From NCBI GenBank assembly GCA_018335585.1, contig JAGXRZ010000002.1, positions 1 to 43,432 on the forward strand: DNA of 43,432 nt, written 5' to 3'. A program made the translations under genes and the position numbers. Each line of letters starts with the position of its first letter. The first letter of the stretch is position 1. The notes beneath the pieces were generated by a model. It had not been told where the DNA came from. It saw only the letters and a program-made list of their open reading frames with translations, and did no database searches. Below, piece by piece: positions 1 through 8,683 of the stretch. The DNA is from Selenomonadales bacterium. Its GTDB lineage: Bacteria > Bacillota > UBA994.

Positions 1-256
1 CCCCGGGGAGCTTGCACCTAACTCGCTATCACGCTAGATGCAATCTTGCCTTCTGCCGCACTGAAAGCATCGGCACTCCCATCGCTGCACTATTTCGGGG
101 CTCAATACCTTCACCTTTCGATTTCGGCCTGCTAGCTTGCTTGCCTACGCTTAAACGCAGTGGTTACCCCTTGCGCTCCAAGGCTAGCTATGGGTGGTTA
201 GCTATTCCTTTCCCAGCGGGATTCGCACCCGCTATGTAGTGCGACCTTGCTCGGTC
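1..256 (-). mobile_element. 5' part of a probable group II intron RNA (cut by window edge)
   Basis: Read on the minus strand this stretch is a dense set of short helices, not a protein gene. It has a hairpin with AGCGGG/CCCGCT arms near 220-238, paired AGCTA/TAGCT segments near 185-205, and purine-rich strings such as GCAGGCCGAAA and GGGAGTGCCG that I associate with domain I of bacterial group II introns. A GCGACC/GGTCGC hairpin at 241-258 lies just before its 5' end, the kind of site class C introns choose. The rest of the intron and any reverse transcriptase would lie outside the window to the left. The assignment is from remembered sequence character only; another structured RNA is possible. 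Confidence 0.5.
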
Positions 257-261
257 GCTCC

Positions 262-471
262 AGTGCTTAGTGCTCAGTGCTCAGTAGCTTACGGCGTACG
301 GCTTACAGCGTACAGCTGAAAGCCACTCGCTGGCAAATTGAAAGACCTCTCCTCTAACGCCTAAAGCCTATAAGCTGAGTGCTGACCGCCGAGAGCCGAT
401 AGCCCTCTCCCCGCAGTTCACGATTCATGATTCATGATTCACGATTGCTCACAGCTCACTGCTCACTGCTC
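262..471. repeat. Heptad repeat array A (30 x 7 bp)
   Basis: Thirty consecutive 7-bp words can be laid out without losing register: AGTGCTT/AGTGCTC words, then TACGGCG/TACAGCG words, a diverged middle, then ATTCATG/ATTCACG words and finally ACTGCTC words. Neighbouring words differ by one or two bases while the consensus shifts along the array. The last two to three words run into the 3' end of hutH. The arrays at 20465 and 31141 carry related blocks. Confidence 0.85.
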
Positions 472-1997
472 AACCTCACCAACTCGCCCGTGAAGCGCTC
501 TACCTCTGCCTGTAGTTCACCGGACTGCAGGAGAGCGTAGGCGGCGTTAAGGTCGGGGTACAGGACGCGGTCTTCTTTAAGCGTAGGTACGACTCGCCGT
601 AGGCAGTCGTAGGCTAGGCTGCTCGCGGGAGATAACTCGCCACCTGCCTGTAAGTCTATCGCCTGGCAGGCGGCCAATAACTCGATGCCTAGCACGCGCA
701 TAGTGTTCTCGGCAATTTGGCGCACTTTGCGGCAAGCCACCCCACCCATGCTCACATGATCCTCCTGATTAGCGCTTGAAGGAATGGAGTCCACACTCGC
801 AGGGTGACTTAGTACTTTGTTCTCAGATACTAATGCCGCCGCTGTGTACTGAGTAATCATTAGGCCCGAGTTAAGGCCGCCGTGCCGTGTCAGGAAGGCA
901 GGGAGTCCCGAAAGCTGCGGGTTAACCAGGCGCTCTATCCTGCGCTCGGAGATGTTCGCGAGTTCGGCCACAGCCAGCGCGAGGTAATCCGCGGCCAGCG
1001 CCAGAAATTCGCCGTGGAAATTGCCGCCGGAAATAACTTCGCCGTCGGCCGGGAAAACCAGTGGATTATCGGTCGCGGAGTTGCACTCGATAAGGAGAGT
1101 GTTGGCCACGTGCGCGAGCGCGTGCCAACACGCCCCATGCACCTGCGGGATACACCTTAGCGCGTATGCATCCTGCACACGCACCTCTCCCGGTAGGGTG
1201 ACAAGCGTGCTGCCAAGCAGCAACGTGCGCATCACCTCGGCCGCCTGCGCTTGTGTCGGGTGCGGGCGCACGGCACAGAGGCGCGCGTCAAAAGCGGCGG
1301 TAATGCCGCGCAAAGCCTGGTGACTAAGGCTCGCGGTAATAAAGCTGGCTTTAAGGGCCGTAAGGGCATCCAAAACGGCGAGGCTAAGATTCGCGGCCAT
1401 GGCCTGTGTGCCGTTAATTAGGGCGAGGCCTTCTTTGGCTGCCAAAGCGATAGGAGTTATGTTACGAGTAGCAAGTGCTTCCCGGCCCGACATGACTTGG
1501 CCGTCAACTTCTGCTTCGCCCTCGCCAATCATCACGAGCACAACGTGCGCTAAAGGCGCGAGGTCCCCGCTTGCCCCTAATGACCCTTGGGCGGGCACAA
1601 TGGGGTGAACACCCGCATTGAGCATGGCCAGCAGGCTCTCGACTGTACTCATGCGCACGCCGGAAAATCCTTTCGCCAGCGCATTCGCGCGCAGCAGCAT
1701 CAGCGCACGCACCGTCTCGGTCGGCAGAGGCGGCCCGACTCCGCAAGCGTGGCTGACGATAAGGTTGCGCTGTAGGGCAGCCGTCTGCTCACGACTGATG
1801 GACACTTCGGCAAACTTACCGAAGCCGGTCGTAATCCCATAGACCGGGCGGCCCTCTTGTACGTACGCGTCGACTAAGCGCCGCGCGGCATCAATGCGCT
1901 CTGGCGTGCCGGGGCCAAGCGACACCGGCGCGCGCTCGCGGCTGACGGCCCTAATCTCGGCGAGCGTCAGGGAATCTCCGGAAATAGTTACCTTCAT
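456..1997 (-). CDS. hutH: Histidine ammonia-lyase
   Basis: Deaminates L-histidine to urocanate and ammonia, the first step of histidine degradation, in the cytoplasm. The 513-residue length is normal. The Ala-Ser-Gly triad that cyclises into the MIO electrophile is at residues 142-144, and the conserved YGITTGFG segment with the catalytic Tyr is at 53-60, both where they are in the well-studied Pseudomonas enzyme. A GGGGTG ribosome site precedes the ATG. No hutU, hutI or regulator is next to it, so it stands alone here. Its last residues (SSEQ) and stop codon are encoded by words of heptad array A, so the C-terminus has been shaped by the repeat. Confidence 0.95.
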   Translation of the reverse strand: MKVTISGDSLTLAEIRAVSRERAPVSLGPGTPERIDAARRLVDAYVQEGRPVYGITTGFGKFAEVSISREQTAALQRNLIVSHACGVGPPLPTETVRALMLLRANALAKGFSGVRMSTVESLLAMLNAGVHPIVPAQGSLGASGDLAPLAHVVLVMIGEGEAEVDGQVMSGREALATRNITPIALAAKEGLALINGTQAMAANLSLAVLDALTALKASFITASLSHQALRGITAAFDARLCAVRPHPTQAQAAEVMRTLLLGSTLVTLPGEVRVQDAYALRCIPQVHGACWHALAHVANTLLIECNSATDNPLVFPADGEVISGGNFHGEFLALAADYLALAVAELANISERRIERLVNPQLSGLPAFLTRHGGLNSGLMITQYTAAALVSENKVLSHPASVDSIPSSANQEDHVSMGGVACRKVRQIAENTMRVLGIELLAACQAIDLQAGGELSPASSLAYDCLRRVVPTLKEDRVLYPDLNAAYALLQSGELQAEVERFTGELVRLSSEQ

Positions 1998-2092
1998 AGC
2001 TACACCCCAGTCAAATGTGCGTGTTCTGTTCCTCTGTCCTAGCTAATTATAGCGAGGCAAGAGCAGGGGGGCAACCGACGGGGGAGACTTTT

Positions 2093-2168
2093 CACCACAG
2101 AGGCGCAGAGAACACAGAGAAAGGACGAACTACCGTTCTCCCTCTGTGCCCTCAGTGACTCTGTGGTG
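2093..2168. repeat. Nested CACAGAG inverted repeat
   Basis: Perfect 10-bp arms CACCACAGAG (2093-2102) and CTCTGTGGTG (2159-2168) enclose a second pair, CACAGAG (2113-2119) and CTCTGTG (2142-2148). It lies in the 190-bp gap between ftsH and hutH and could fold into a long stem in either transcript. There is no T-run, so it is not a standard intrinsic terminator. It looks like a dispersed intergenic repeat. Confidence 0.7.
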
Positions 2169-2187
2169 CATAATCCAGTTCTTCGCG

Positions 2188-4023
2188 TTAGGCTTCAACT
2201 AACGGTGGCAAGGAGCCAGTCTTGAGCAGCATCTCAAACTCTTCACCCTTGAGCGTCTCGCGCTCTAGCAGGGCGTTGACTATTAGGTCTAGTTTATCGC
2301 GATTGTTTTTTAGAATTTCCTCCGCCCGGTGGTAGCAGCGGTCAACGATGCGCCGCACCTCGCGGTCGATGCTGTGCGCGACGGTTTCGCTAAAGTTGCG
2401 GTGACGCGAGATGTCGCGCCCTAGGAACACCTGCTCTTCTTTCTCGCCGTAAGTGACGGGGCCTAGCTCTTCGCTCATGCCGTATTCCATAATCATGCGC
2501 CGCACCATGCGGGTGGACTTGTCGAGGTCGTCTTGTGCCCCGGTGGAAATCTCGTTAAACACCAGCTGTTCGGCCACACGACCGGCCAAGGCATAGGTGA
2601 CGTTGTCTAGTATCTCTGTCTTGGTCATAACGAAGCGGTCTTCCGTCGGCAAAGAGATGACGTAACCGCCGGCCATGCCGCGCGGGATGATGCTGACGAG
2701 GTGCACAGGGTCGGAGCCCGGCGTGAGGTAGCGGCTTAGCGCGTGGCCTGCCTCGTGGTAGGCAAAGACCTTCTTCTCGTGCTCGGAAATTACGCGGGAC
2801 TTCTTCTTTGGCCCGGCAATCACGCGGTGAATGGCTTCTTCGAGGTCTCCCATGGCGATAGTGCGCCTGTCCTGACGGGCGGCTAACAACGCGCCTTCGT
2901 TGACAAGGTTCTCGAGGTCGGCGGCGGTAAACCCTGGCGTTAGTCCAGCTAGCACCGCGAGCCTTACCTCGGGGGCTAGGGGTTTGTTGCGCGTATGCAC
3001 CTTGAGGATGGCTTCGCGTTCCCTGACGTCAGGGCGACCAACAGTCACCTGCCGGTCGAAACGGCCGGGACGCAGTAAGGCGGGGTCGAGGATGTCGGGC
3101 CGGTTAGTGGCCGCCATGATGATAACCCCTTCGTTGCCCTCAAAGCCGTCCATTTCTACGAGCAGTTGGTTAAGCGTCTGTTCGCGCTCGTCATGCCCGC
3201 CGCCAAGCCCGGCGCCGCGCTGCCTGCCTACCGCATCAATCTCGTCGATAAACACGATTGCCGGCGCGCTCTTTTTTGCCTGGTCAAACGTGTCGCGGAC
3301 GCGGGAGGCGCCCACACCCACAAACATCTCTACAAACTCGGAGCCGGAAATACTGAAGAAGGGAACGCCGGCTTCTCCCGCTACGGCTCTGGCCAGCCAT
3401 GTCTTACCGGTACCCGGAGGCCCGTATAACATTACGCCTTTAGGTATACGAGCCCCAATTTCGCTAAATTTCTTAGGGTTCTTAAGGAACTGGACGATTT
3501 CGTCGAGTTCTTCTTTTACTTCTTCATACCCCGCCACATCGGCGAAAGTAATGCGTCTGCGGGCTTCGCTGTGCAGTTTTGCGCGCGATTTGCCAAAGCT
3601 CATTACTTTGTTGCCGCCGGACTGCGACTGCTGCATAAAGAAGTACCAAATGCCGGCGAATGCAGCAAACATCAGCCCATAGGACAGCAGGGTTGTCCAC
3701 CACGGTGGTTCCGCAGGTGGGCGATAGCTGTACTGCGTATTAGCGCGCAGCAATGGAATGAGCTCCTCATCGTCAGGCGGGACGATGGTGCGATACTTTG
3801 TCCCATCTCTGAGTTCCCCCGTGACGGTGCTCCCTACCTGGTCGGCCGTGCGCACCTCGCCTGTCTCGACCAAGGCAAAGAACTCGCCATAGGTAAGCTC
3901 GCGCGGCGCTGCGGTGCGCGCGGCGAAATATTGAATTAGTGATAACCCGATGAGTATCACCAACAGATACATGCTGGCGGTTCTAAGATTTCGATTCAAA
4001 TGTAAGCTCATCCTTCCGGTCAA
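2188..4023 (-). CDS. ftsH: ATP-dependent zinc metalloprotease FtsH
   Basis: Membrane-anchored AAA+ protease that extracts and degrades misfolded membrane proteins and regulators. Two membrane segments lie at about residues 17-35 and 112-130 with an extracytoplasmic domain between. The AAA module has Walker A GPPGTGKT at 201-208 and Walker B ending in FIDEID near 258-263. The zinc protease motif HEAGH is at 423-427. The 611-residue length is normal. The open frame begins at a TTG; an ATG four codons later follows GGAAGG with no spacing, so the start is uncertain by a few codons. It is the last gene of the tilS-hpt-ftsH order conserved in Bacillota. Confidence 0.96.
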   Translation of the reverse strand: MTGRMSLHLNRNLRTASMYLLVILIGLSLIQYFAARTAAPRELTYGEFFALVETGEVRTADQVGSTVTGELRDGTKYRTIVPPDDEELIPLLRANTQYSYRPPAEPPWWTTLLSYGLMFAAFAGIWYFFMQQSQSGGNKVMSFGKSRAKLHSEARRRITFADVAGYEEVKEELDEIVQFLKNPKKFSEIGARIPKGVMLYGPPGTGKTWLARAVAGEAGVPFFSISGSEFVEMFVGVGASRVRDTFDQAKKSAPAIVFIDEIDAVGRQRGAGLGGGHDEREQTLNQLLVEMDGFEGNEGVIIMAATNRPDILDPALLRPGRFDRQVTVGRPDVREREAILKVHTRNKPLAPEVRLAVLAGLTPGFTAADLENLVNEGALLAARQDRRTIAMGDLEEAIHRVIAGPKKKSRVISEHEKKVFAYHEAGHALSRYLTPGSDPVHLVSIIPRGMAGGYVISLPTEDRFVMTKTEILDNVTYALAGRVAEQLVFNEISTGAQDDLDKSTRMVRRMIMEYGMSEELGPVTYGEKEEQVFLGRDISRHRNFSETVAHSIDREVRRIVDRCYHRAEEILKNNRDKLDLIVNALLERETLKGEEFEMLLKTGSLPPLVEA

Positions 4024-4116
4024 AATACGTTTTACGCTATTTACCTTGGATTGGTTCGTTTATTTCGCATACCATAACTCAGCATATCTTATCACAGTGA
4101 ACTATATTCTGTAAAA

Positions 4117-4656
4117 CTATATTGAGCCTGACCCCTCCTGGTGGATGCAGATATCCGGCAGGTGGCGATAGCGCTGGTCCCAGTCTAGCCCGTATCCGAC
4201 GACAAACAGGTCGTCTATCGTGAAACCGACGTAATCTGGGCGTATATTGACGCGCCTGCGGCTAGGCTTGTCTAGCAGAGCACAGGTCTTTAGGCTCATT
4301 GGGCGACGGGACTTAAGGTTCTCAATCAAGTAAGTGAGGGTAAGCCCTGTGTCCACAATGTCTTCCACCACCAGCACGTGTCTCCCCTCTACCGATTCAT
4401 CGAGGTCCTTTAGGAATCTCACGACGCCGGAGGTGGAGGTAGACGACCCATAGCTTGAAACGGCGATAAAGTCCAGCACGACATCCGTAGAGATATGGCG
4501 GCACAGGTCGGCGGCAAACAGCGCCGCGCCGCGCAGCACTACTACCAGCAATACTTCTTGCCCGTGGTAGTCGCGGCTTACGGCTTCGCCCATCTCCTGC
4601 ACTTTGGCGGCAATGTCTTGGCGCGGGATAAGCACGCGCAAATCTAGTTGTTGCAT
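4117..4656 (-). CDS. hpt: Hypoxanthine phosphoribosyltransferase
   Basis: Purine salvage enzyme that joins hypoxanthine or guanine to PRPP to give IMP or GMP. The 179-residue protein has the PRPP-binding loop VVEDIVDTG at 96-104 and the usual LRGA and SSYG segments near 41 and 68. The ATG is preceded by GGGGGGAAG at good spacing. Its first 13 bases overlap the end of tilS, so the two are probably translationally coupled, an arrangement conserved in Bacillota. Confidence 0.96.
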   Translation of the reverse strand: MQQLDLRVLIPRQDIAAKVQEMGEAVSRDYHGQEVLLVVVLRGAALFAADLCRHISTDVVLDFIAVSSYGSSTSTSGVVRFLKDLDESVEGRHVLVVEDIVDTGLTLTYLIENLKSRRPMSLKTCALLDKPSRRRVNIRPDYVGFTIDDLFVVGYGLDWDQRYRHLPDICIHQEGSGSI

Positions 4657-6077
4657 GTATTCTTCCCCCCATGCAGGTACGTTAACTTAAATACGTACCC
4701 TAATCTAGTTTCCGGCACGCGAAATTCCTCGGCAATGCGGAGCCCAGGCACCCACACCACCCTGCCGTCGGCGACGACGACAGGGAGCCTATCCCGCCAG
4801 GGCAAGGGAATCTCGGCCTCACTCATGGACCGCTTGAGCTTCTTATGTCCTGACGCTCCTAAAGGTATGTACGTGTCGCCGGGCCGGCGGTTTCGCACCT
4901 TAAGCAAATGATTTAATCCGGCAACATAAGCCACCGGGGCAGAGGGCGGCGGGTAGCCTGCCGGCAGATGCTCCACCGGCTCCGCCGTAAGCGTGCTGCC
5001 GTCCGGCAAAGTCACCTCGCCGGGCAGGGTCAGCTCTAGCTCAAAAGGCGTGTCCGGCTCGCGCCGCTCGCGATAGAACACAAGGCAGTCGCGCGTGCGC
5101 AGTGCGGTAATATGGCCCGGCAAGTGGATTCTGCGCCCGGTCTGGCTGTTAAGCAGCCTCCGGCACGCTTCAATATGCACGGTCTCTAGGTCACCCTCCC
5201 CCTCGCGCTCCTTTGCGTATGCCCACGCGAGCAGACGCGCTCCGAGCGCGCGATGGCAAGCGAGCAGAACATCCGCCCGCAACCCCGTGCCATAGGGCAA
5301 CGACCGATACGACTCCTGCCAAGGCGAAGCTGCCTGCAGAGAGATATAGTCGTCGGCCGCGCGGGCGTGGTCCCCCACCCTAAGCAGGGCTCCCGCTACG
5401 TCACTGTTTATCCCGCTAAGCAGCGGCAAAACCTCGTGGCGCACCAGATTGCGGCGGTACTTGGTATCTAAGTTTGTGTAATCCTCCCTATATCCTTGCC
5501 CACGCTCCGCCAAAAAAGCCAGAATATCCACTCTGTCGACAGAGAGCAGAGGGCGAATAAGCGTAAGGCCAAAAAGTCCGCGCTCAAGCGGCTTCATGCC
5601 GGCAAGTCCCTGCAGGCCGGTGCCCCGAATCAGGTTAAGGAGTATTGTTTCGACTTGGTCCCCCTGATGGTGGGCCAACGCAATTTTATTCTGTCCTTGT
5701 TCGCGACAGATTGCGGCAAAGAAGCGAAAGCGCTCCGCACGCGCCGCCTGCTGCAGGGATTCATGACTCTCTTTGCGTCGCGCGGCTACGTCAACTTTGC
5801 CTATCATTACCGGGATTGCCAAGCGGGCGCACAAATCAGCCACAAAGTGCGCATCTTCATCTGCCGCTTGCCCTCGCAACCCGTGATTAAGATGCGCAAC
5901 GGTTAGCTTAACAGCCAAGGGCGCGGCAAGTTCGCAGAGGCACAGCAACAAGGCGACTGAGTCTGCCCCGCCGGAGACTCCGACGAGCAGGTGGTCGCCA
6001 TGGCTGATGATACTCTGCTCCGCGACAAACTGCCTTACCGCCTGCGCTACGTCCGCACGTGCTTTAGTCCTTTCCAT
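4644..6077 (-). CDS. tilS: tRNA(Ile)-lysidine synthetase
   Basis: Modifies C34 of the CAU-anticodon isoleucine tRNA to lysidine so that it reads AUA. The N-type ATP pyrophosphatase motif SGGADS lies at residues 35-40 of the 477-residue form. A TilS substrate-binding and C-terminal domain follow, with the RRPGD segment of the family near residue 415. The frame stays open upstream to a GTG at 6131, but that codon lies inside the hairpin terminator after spoIIE and would sit in its stem. The ATG at 6077, with AGG four bases upstream, is the better start. Expression may rely on a promoter between the terminator and 6077 or on read-through. Confidence 0.93.
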   Translation of the reverse strand: MERTKARADVAQAVRQFVAEQSIISHGDHLLVGVSGGADSVALLLCLCELAAPLAVKLTVAHLNHGLRGQAADEDAHFVADLCARLAIPVMIGKVDVAARRKESHESLQQAARAERFRFFAAICREQGQNKIALAHHQGDQVETILLNLIRGTGLQGLAGMKPLERGLFGLTLIRPLLSVDRVDILAFLAERGQGYREDYTNLDTKYRRNLVRHEVLPLLSGINSDVAGALLRVGDHARAADDYISLQAASPWQESYRSLPYGTGLRADVLLACHRALGARLLAWAYAKEREGEGDLETVHIEACRRLLNSQTGRRIHLPGHITALRTRDCLVFYRERREPDTPFELELTLPGEVTLPDGSTLTAEPVEHLPAGYPPPSAPVAYVAGLNHLLKVRNRRPGDTYIPLGASGHKKLKRSMSEAEIPLPWRDRLPVVVADGRVVWVPGLRIAEEFRVPETRLGYVFKLTYLHGGKNTCNN

Positions 6078-6106
6078 ATAACCTACTATAACACTAACCA
6101 CGGGGT

Positions 6107-6143
6107 AGTAAAAGCGCGGATGAGGCCGCACGCGGCCTCATCC
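6107..6143 (-). terminator. Intrinsic terminator after spoIIE
   Basis: A perfect 11-bp stem (GGATGAGGCCG with CGGCCTCATCC, loop of four) occupies 6118-6143. On the minus strand it is followed by GCGCTTTTAC. The spoIIE stop codon is inside the stem, so termination occurs right at the end of the gene and separates sporulation-controlled spoIIE from housekeeping tilS. Confidence 0.8.
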
Positions 6144-8543
6144 GACCAGAGGTATACTGACTGTCTTATCTAGGACTCGCAAGACGACTACCGTCATATC
6201 GTCGGGAATACTGCCGCCAAGGTTGTTTTTGGCGCGGTTGAGAATATACTCCGCTAGGTCTTGCGCTTTTTCCAGCGCGGCCTGCCTGAGAATGCGGCAG
6301 AGCCATTCTTCTTTGTCAGCAATGCCTTGCTGCCCCTCCAGGACGCCGTCTGACACCAAGACATAGATATCGCCGCGTTGGAAGGTCAGTTTCCTAGTCT
6401 CAACCTCTATGTTCGCCAAGATTCCGGCCGGCAACGAGTCTGCCCGAATCACCTCGACGCGGTCGCCGCGGCGCAGGTACGATGAGCTGGCGCCAATCTT
6501 CACGACTTCCACGTTCCCGTTGTAAAGGTCTACTAACGCCATATCTAGCGTGGCAAACGTCTCCGCATGTGACCTAAGAGATAGAACGGAGTTTATGGTC
6601 TGCACGGTAACTTCTTTGTCAAAACCGGCGCGCAGCATCTGCTCTAGCAAATTAACGACTGTGCGACTCTCCTGATGCGCCAGAGGGCCGTTGCCCATGC
6701 CGTCACTGACCATAAGGGCTAGTTTCCCGCCGATAATTTCCGTAACGCGGTAGCTGTCGCCCGAAATTTTAGGCGAGGCCGCCAGCTGCGCGATTCCCGT
6801 CTCGGTCGCCAGCACATGCGCTGTAGACAAGTGAACGGAGCACTTTGTCTTGCGCTGCAATGAGGCGCACCTTCCCTCGCGCGACACCTGCCTACCCACC
6901 AGGCTCGTGACCAAGGGCACGAGGACGGCAGCGCAGTGATTCTCGCCGTTGCCGCAGGCATGCTTGGTAATAGATACTCCTATTCTGCCGTTTTGGCTCT
7001 TTACTACTTCTACCTGTGGGGAGTAGATGCCCTGTGCGGCCAGCTCACGGATGATTCGTTCCTCGATATCGCGCAGATATTCCACACTTAAGTTAAGGTC
7101 TCGCGAGAGAGCGGCCATAATCTTGGCGACGCCCTGCAGCTGTATGCCCACTAAGCGGCGCGTGTCAGAGGCTCGCCTTTCCCAGTACAACCCCTGCCGG
7201 CACAACTCCGCGAGCGAGTTGACGCACCTAATTAGCTCACGCGGCCTTTGACATCGTCGTCGCAAGTGTGGGGGAAGGTGCTCCATGCTAATCTGACCGT
7301 GCGCATCGGTAAACGCTAAGAGCCCAAGCATATCCTGATAAGTCTTGTAGAATTCTTTGTCCCAGCACATTTGTTTGCCTTGGCACTCTTCACACACGTC
7401 GCAAGCGAGGCGCTCCATGAGTTTGTGTGCGGCCTCGGTTTGGTCGGGGCTGCGGCTTGCGTGTGCCGGTTCGCTAAACGTCTCGGACAGCTCGGTAAAC
7501 ACGGCACAAAGGTCGCTTAGCCTCTGTCCGGCTAACTGCTGCAGACGGGCAGAATACGTGGGTGCCGGGTCTGTCTCCTCGCGGGCCGCGAGCGGCAACA
7601 GCCGGTAAATCTTAGAGCAGGTGCCGCGGGCTGTTAAAACAAGTAGTATTCCGGCTACTCCCACCCCAAGTAGCATGCGCCAGATGTAATCTCGTCCGCC
7701 CATACTTGCCGCGGTCACGGCAGTAGCAGCGAAAAAGCCGAGGATTACGCCTGCTTTGCGCCATTCTCGCAGCGCCCCTCCGGCTAGTCCGGCGAAGGTG
7801 TACGCACCGACGAAAGACAGCGATAACGGATGGCCGAAGTAAGCGACGAACGGCACGGCTCCGCCTGCGGCTGCACCCCACGTGGCACCGCCTGTGTAGG
7901 CCGCGAGTAGCACGACGTAGTTTAGTGCTACGCCCCTGAGAGACATCCCACCGACATACACTCCGCCGAGTCCCAAAGCCAGAATGCCGCCTGTAATGGC
8001 TAAAGACAACATTTCTTCCGTCCGCCAGCTGCGGGTAGAACTTGCCGTCCCTACAATCTTGACGGCGTGAAAGAAGACTAAGGCTAACACCGCGGTGAGG
8101 CCCGCTTCCAGCAGGGTCACTATGCCCTCAAACAGTGTGGGTGTCTGCCACAAAAACAAAGGGATTCTAACGACTATCACCGCCAGGCCGGCAAAGCCCG
8201 CACGCAAGACGCTGCTGCGTGCCGCGACCATGGATTTTTCACAGGCGATATAGGCGAGAATGGTAGCCATAAACATCACTGTGGCCATAAAGCCGCCTCG
8301 CCACAGCACACCAAGGGTAAGAAACCCTCCTGTCAGCCATTCGCTGCCCGGCAAGGCCAGGCGCACAGCCGCGAGGAAACTAAGCGCAAATGGCGACAAC
8401 TCCCCATAAACCTCGGCACGCGCGAGAAAGAAGCCCAAGGCCCACAGCGGTGCCATACGGCTTAGTCCCGCCCGCCAGGACTTTGGCAGAACAAGCATGT
8501 TGTTTACTGCCGCTACAGATGCCCGCATCGCGTTAGCCTGCAA
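6138..8543 (-). CDS. spoIIE: Stage II sporulation protein E (PP2C-type phosphatase)
   Basis: Membrane serine phosphatase that dephosphorylates SpoIIAA and thereby activates sigma-F in the forespore; it also takes part in polar division. The 801-residue protein has a multi-pass membrane region at about residues 30-305 and a linker with a Cys cluster (CDVCEECQGK at 381-390). A C-terminal PP2C domain carries the metal-binding aspartates in DGMGNG (614-619), VSDG (730-733) and PDDM (780-783). The start is TTG with GGGGGG seven bases upstream. A promoter with Spo0A-like boxes precedes it and a terminator closes it. Confidence 0.96.
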   Translation of the reverse strand: MQANAMRASVAAVNNMLVLPKSWRAGLSRMAPLWALGFFLARAEVYGELSPFALSFLAAVRLALPGSEWLTGGFLTLGVLWRGGFMATVMFMATILAYIACEKSMVAARSSVLRAGFAGLAVIVVRIPLFLWQTPTLFEGIVTLLEAGLTAVLALVFFHAVKIVGTASSTRSWRTEEMLSLAITGGILALGLGGVYVGGMSLRGVALNYVVLLAAYTGGATWGAAAGGAVPFVAYFGHPLSLSFVGAYTFAGLAGGALREWRKAGVILGFFAATAVTAASMGGRDYIWRMLLGVGVAGILLVLTARGTCSKIYRLLPLAAREETDPAPTYSARLQQLAGQRLSDLCAVFTELSETFSEPAHASRSPDQTEAAHKLMERLACDVCEECQGKQMCWDKEFYKTYQDMLGLLAFTDAHGQISMEHLPPHLRRRCQRPRELIRCVNSLAELCRQGLYWERRASDTRRLVGIQLQGVAKIMAALSRDLNLSVEYLRDIEERIIRELAAQGIYSPQVEVVKSQNGRIGVSITKHACGNGENHCAAVLVPLVTSLVGRQVSREGRCASLQRKTKCSVHLSTAHVLATETGIAQLAASPKISGDSYRVTEIIGGKLALMVSDGMGNGPLAHQESRTVVNLLEQMLRAGFDKEVTVQTINSVLSLRSHAETFATLDMALVDLYNGNVEVVKIGASSSYLRRGDRVEVIRADSLPAGILANIEVETRKLTFQRGDIYVLVSDGVLEGQQGIADKEEWLCRILRQAALEKAQDLAEYILNRAKNNLGGSIPDDMTVVVLRVLDKTVSIPLVG

Positions 8544-8577
8544 ATCTACACCCCCCGCAATTGCTTGTTGTGGGAAT

Positions 8578-8645
8578 AGTGTAGAGGTGCGGCGGCGCGT
8601 AATCTGTCGCTTTGAGGCCTAGTTTTAGACAAAAATGACGACAAA
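8578..8645 (-). promoter_or_regulatory. Candidate Spo0A-controlled spoIIE promoter
   Basis: On the minus strand, GCGACA (8605-8610) and TACACT (8578-8583) are separated by exactly 21 bp, the long spacing known for sigma-A promoters of spoIIE and spoIIG that need Spo0A. Upstream lie TTTGTCTAA (8625-8633) and TTTGTCGTC (8637-8645), 8/9 and 7/9 matches to the 0A box TTTGTCGAA. The -35 match is poor, as expected for an activator-dependent promoter. Confidence 0.5.
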
Positions 8646-8683
8646 TTTGGCATGCATCTGGTAGTGTCCGCAAAGTACCCCTA

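Noticed and set aside
12-239. 75-residue open frame at the left edge
   Set aside because: It runs across a stretch full of short inverted helices, has no ribosome site and low-complexity composition; the structured-RNA reading is better.
262-471. CRISPR-like array
   Set aside because: Units are 7 bp with drifting sequence, and there are no constant repeats of 23-40 bp, no spacers and no cas genes.
2900-3682. Long plus-strand open frame opposite ftsH
   Set aside because: It is the antisense shadow of the FtsH ATPase domain; GC-rich codon bias keeps the opposite frame open. No ribosome site.
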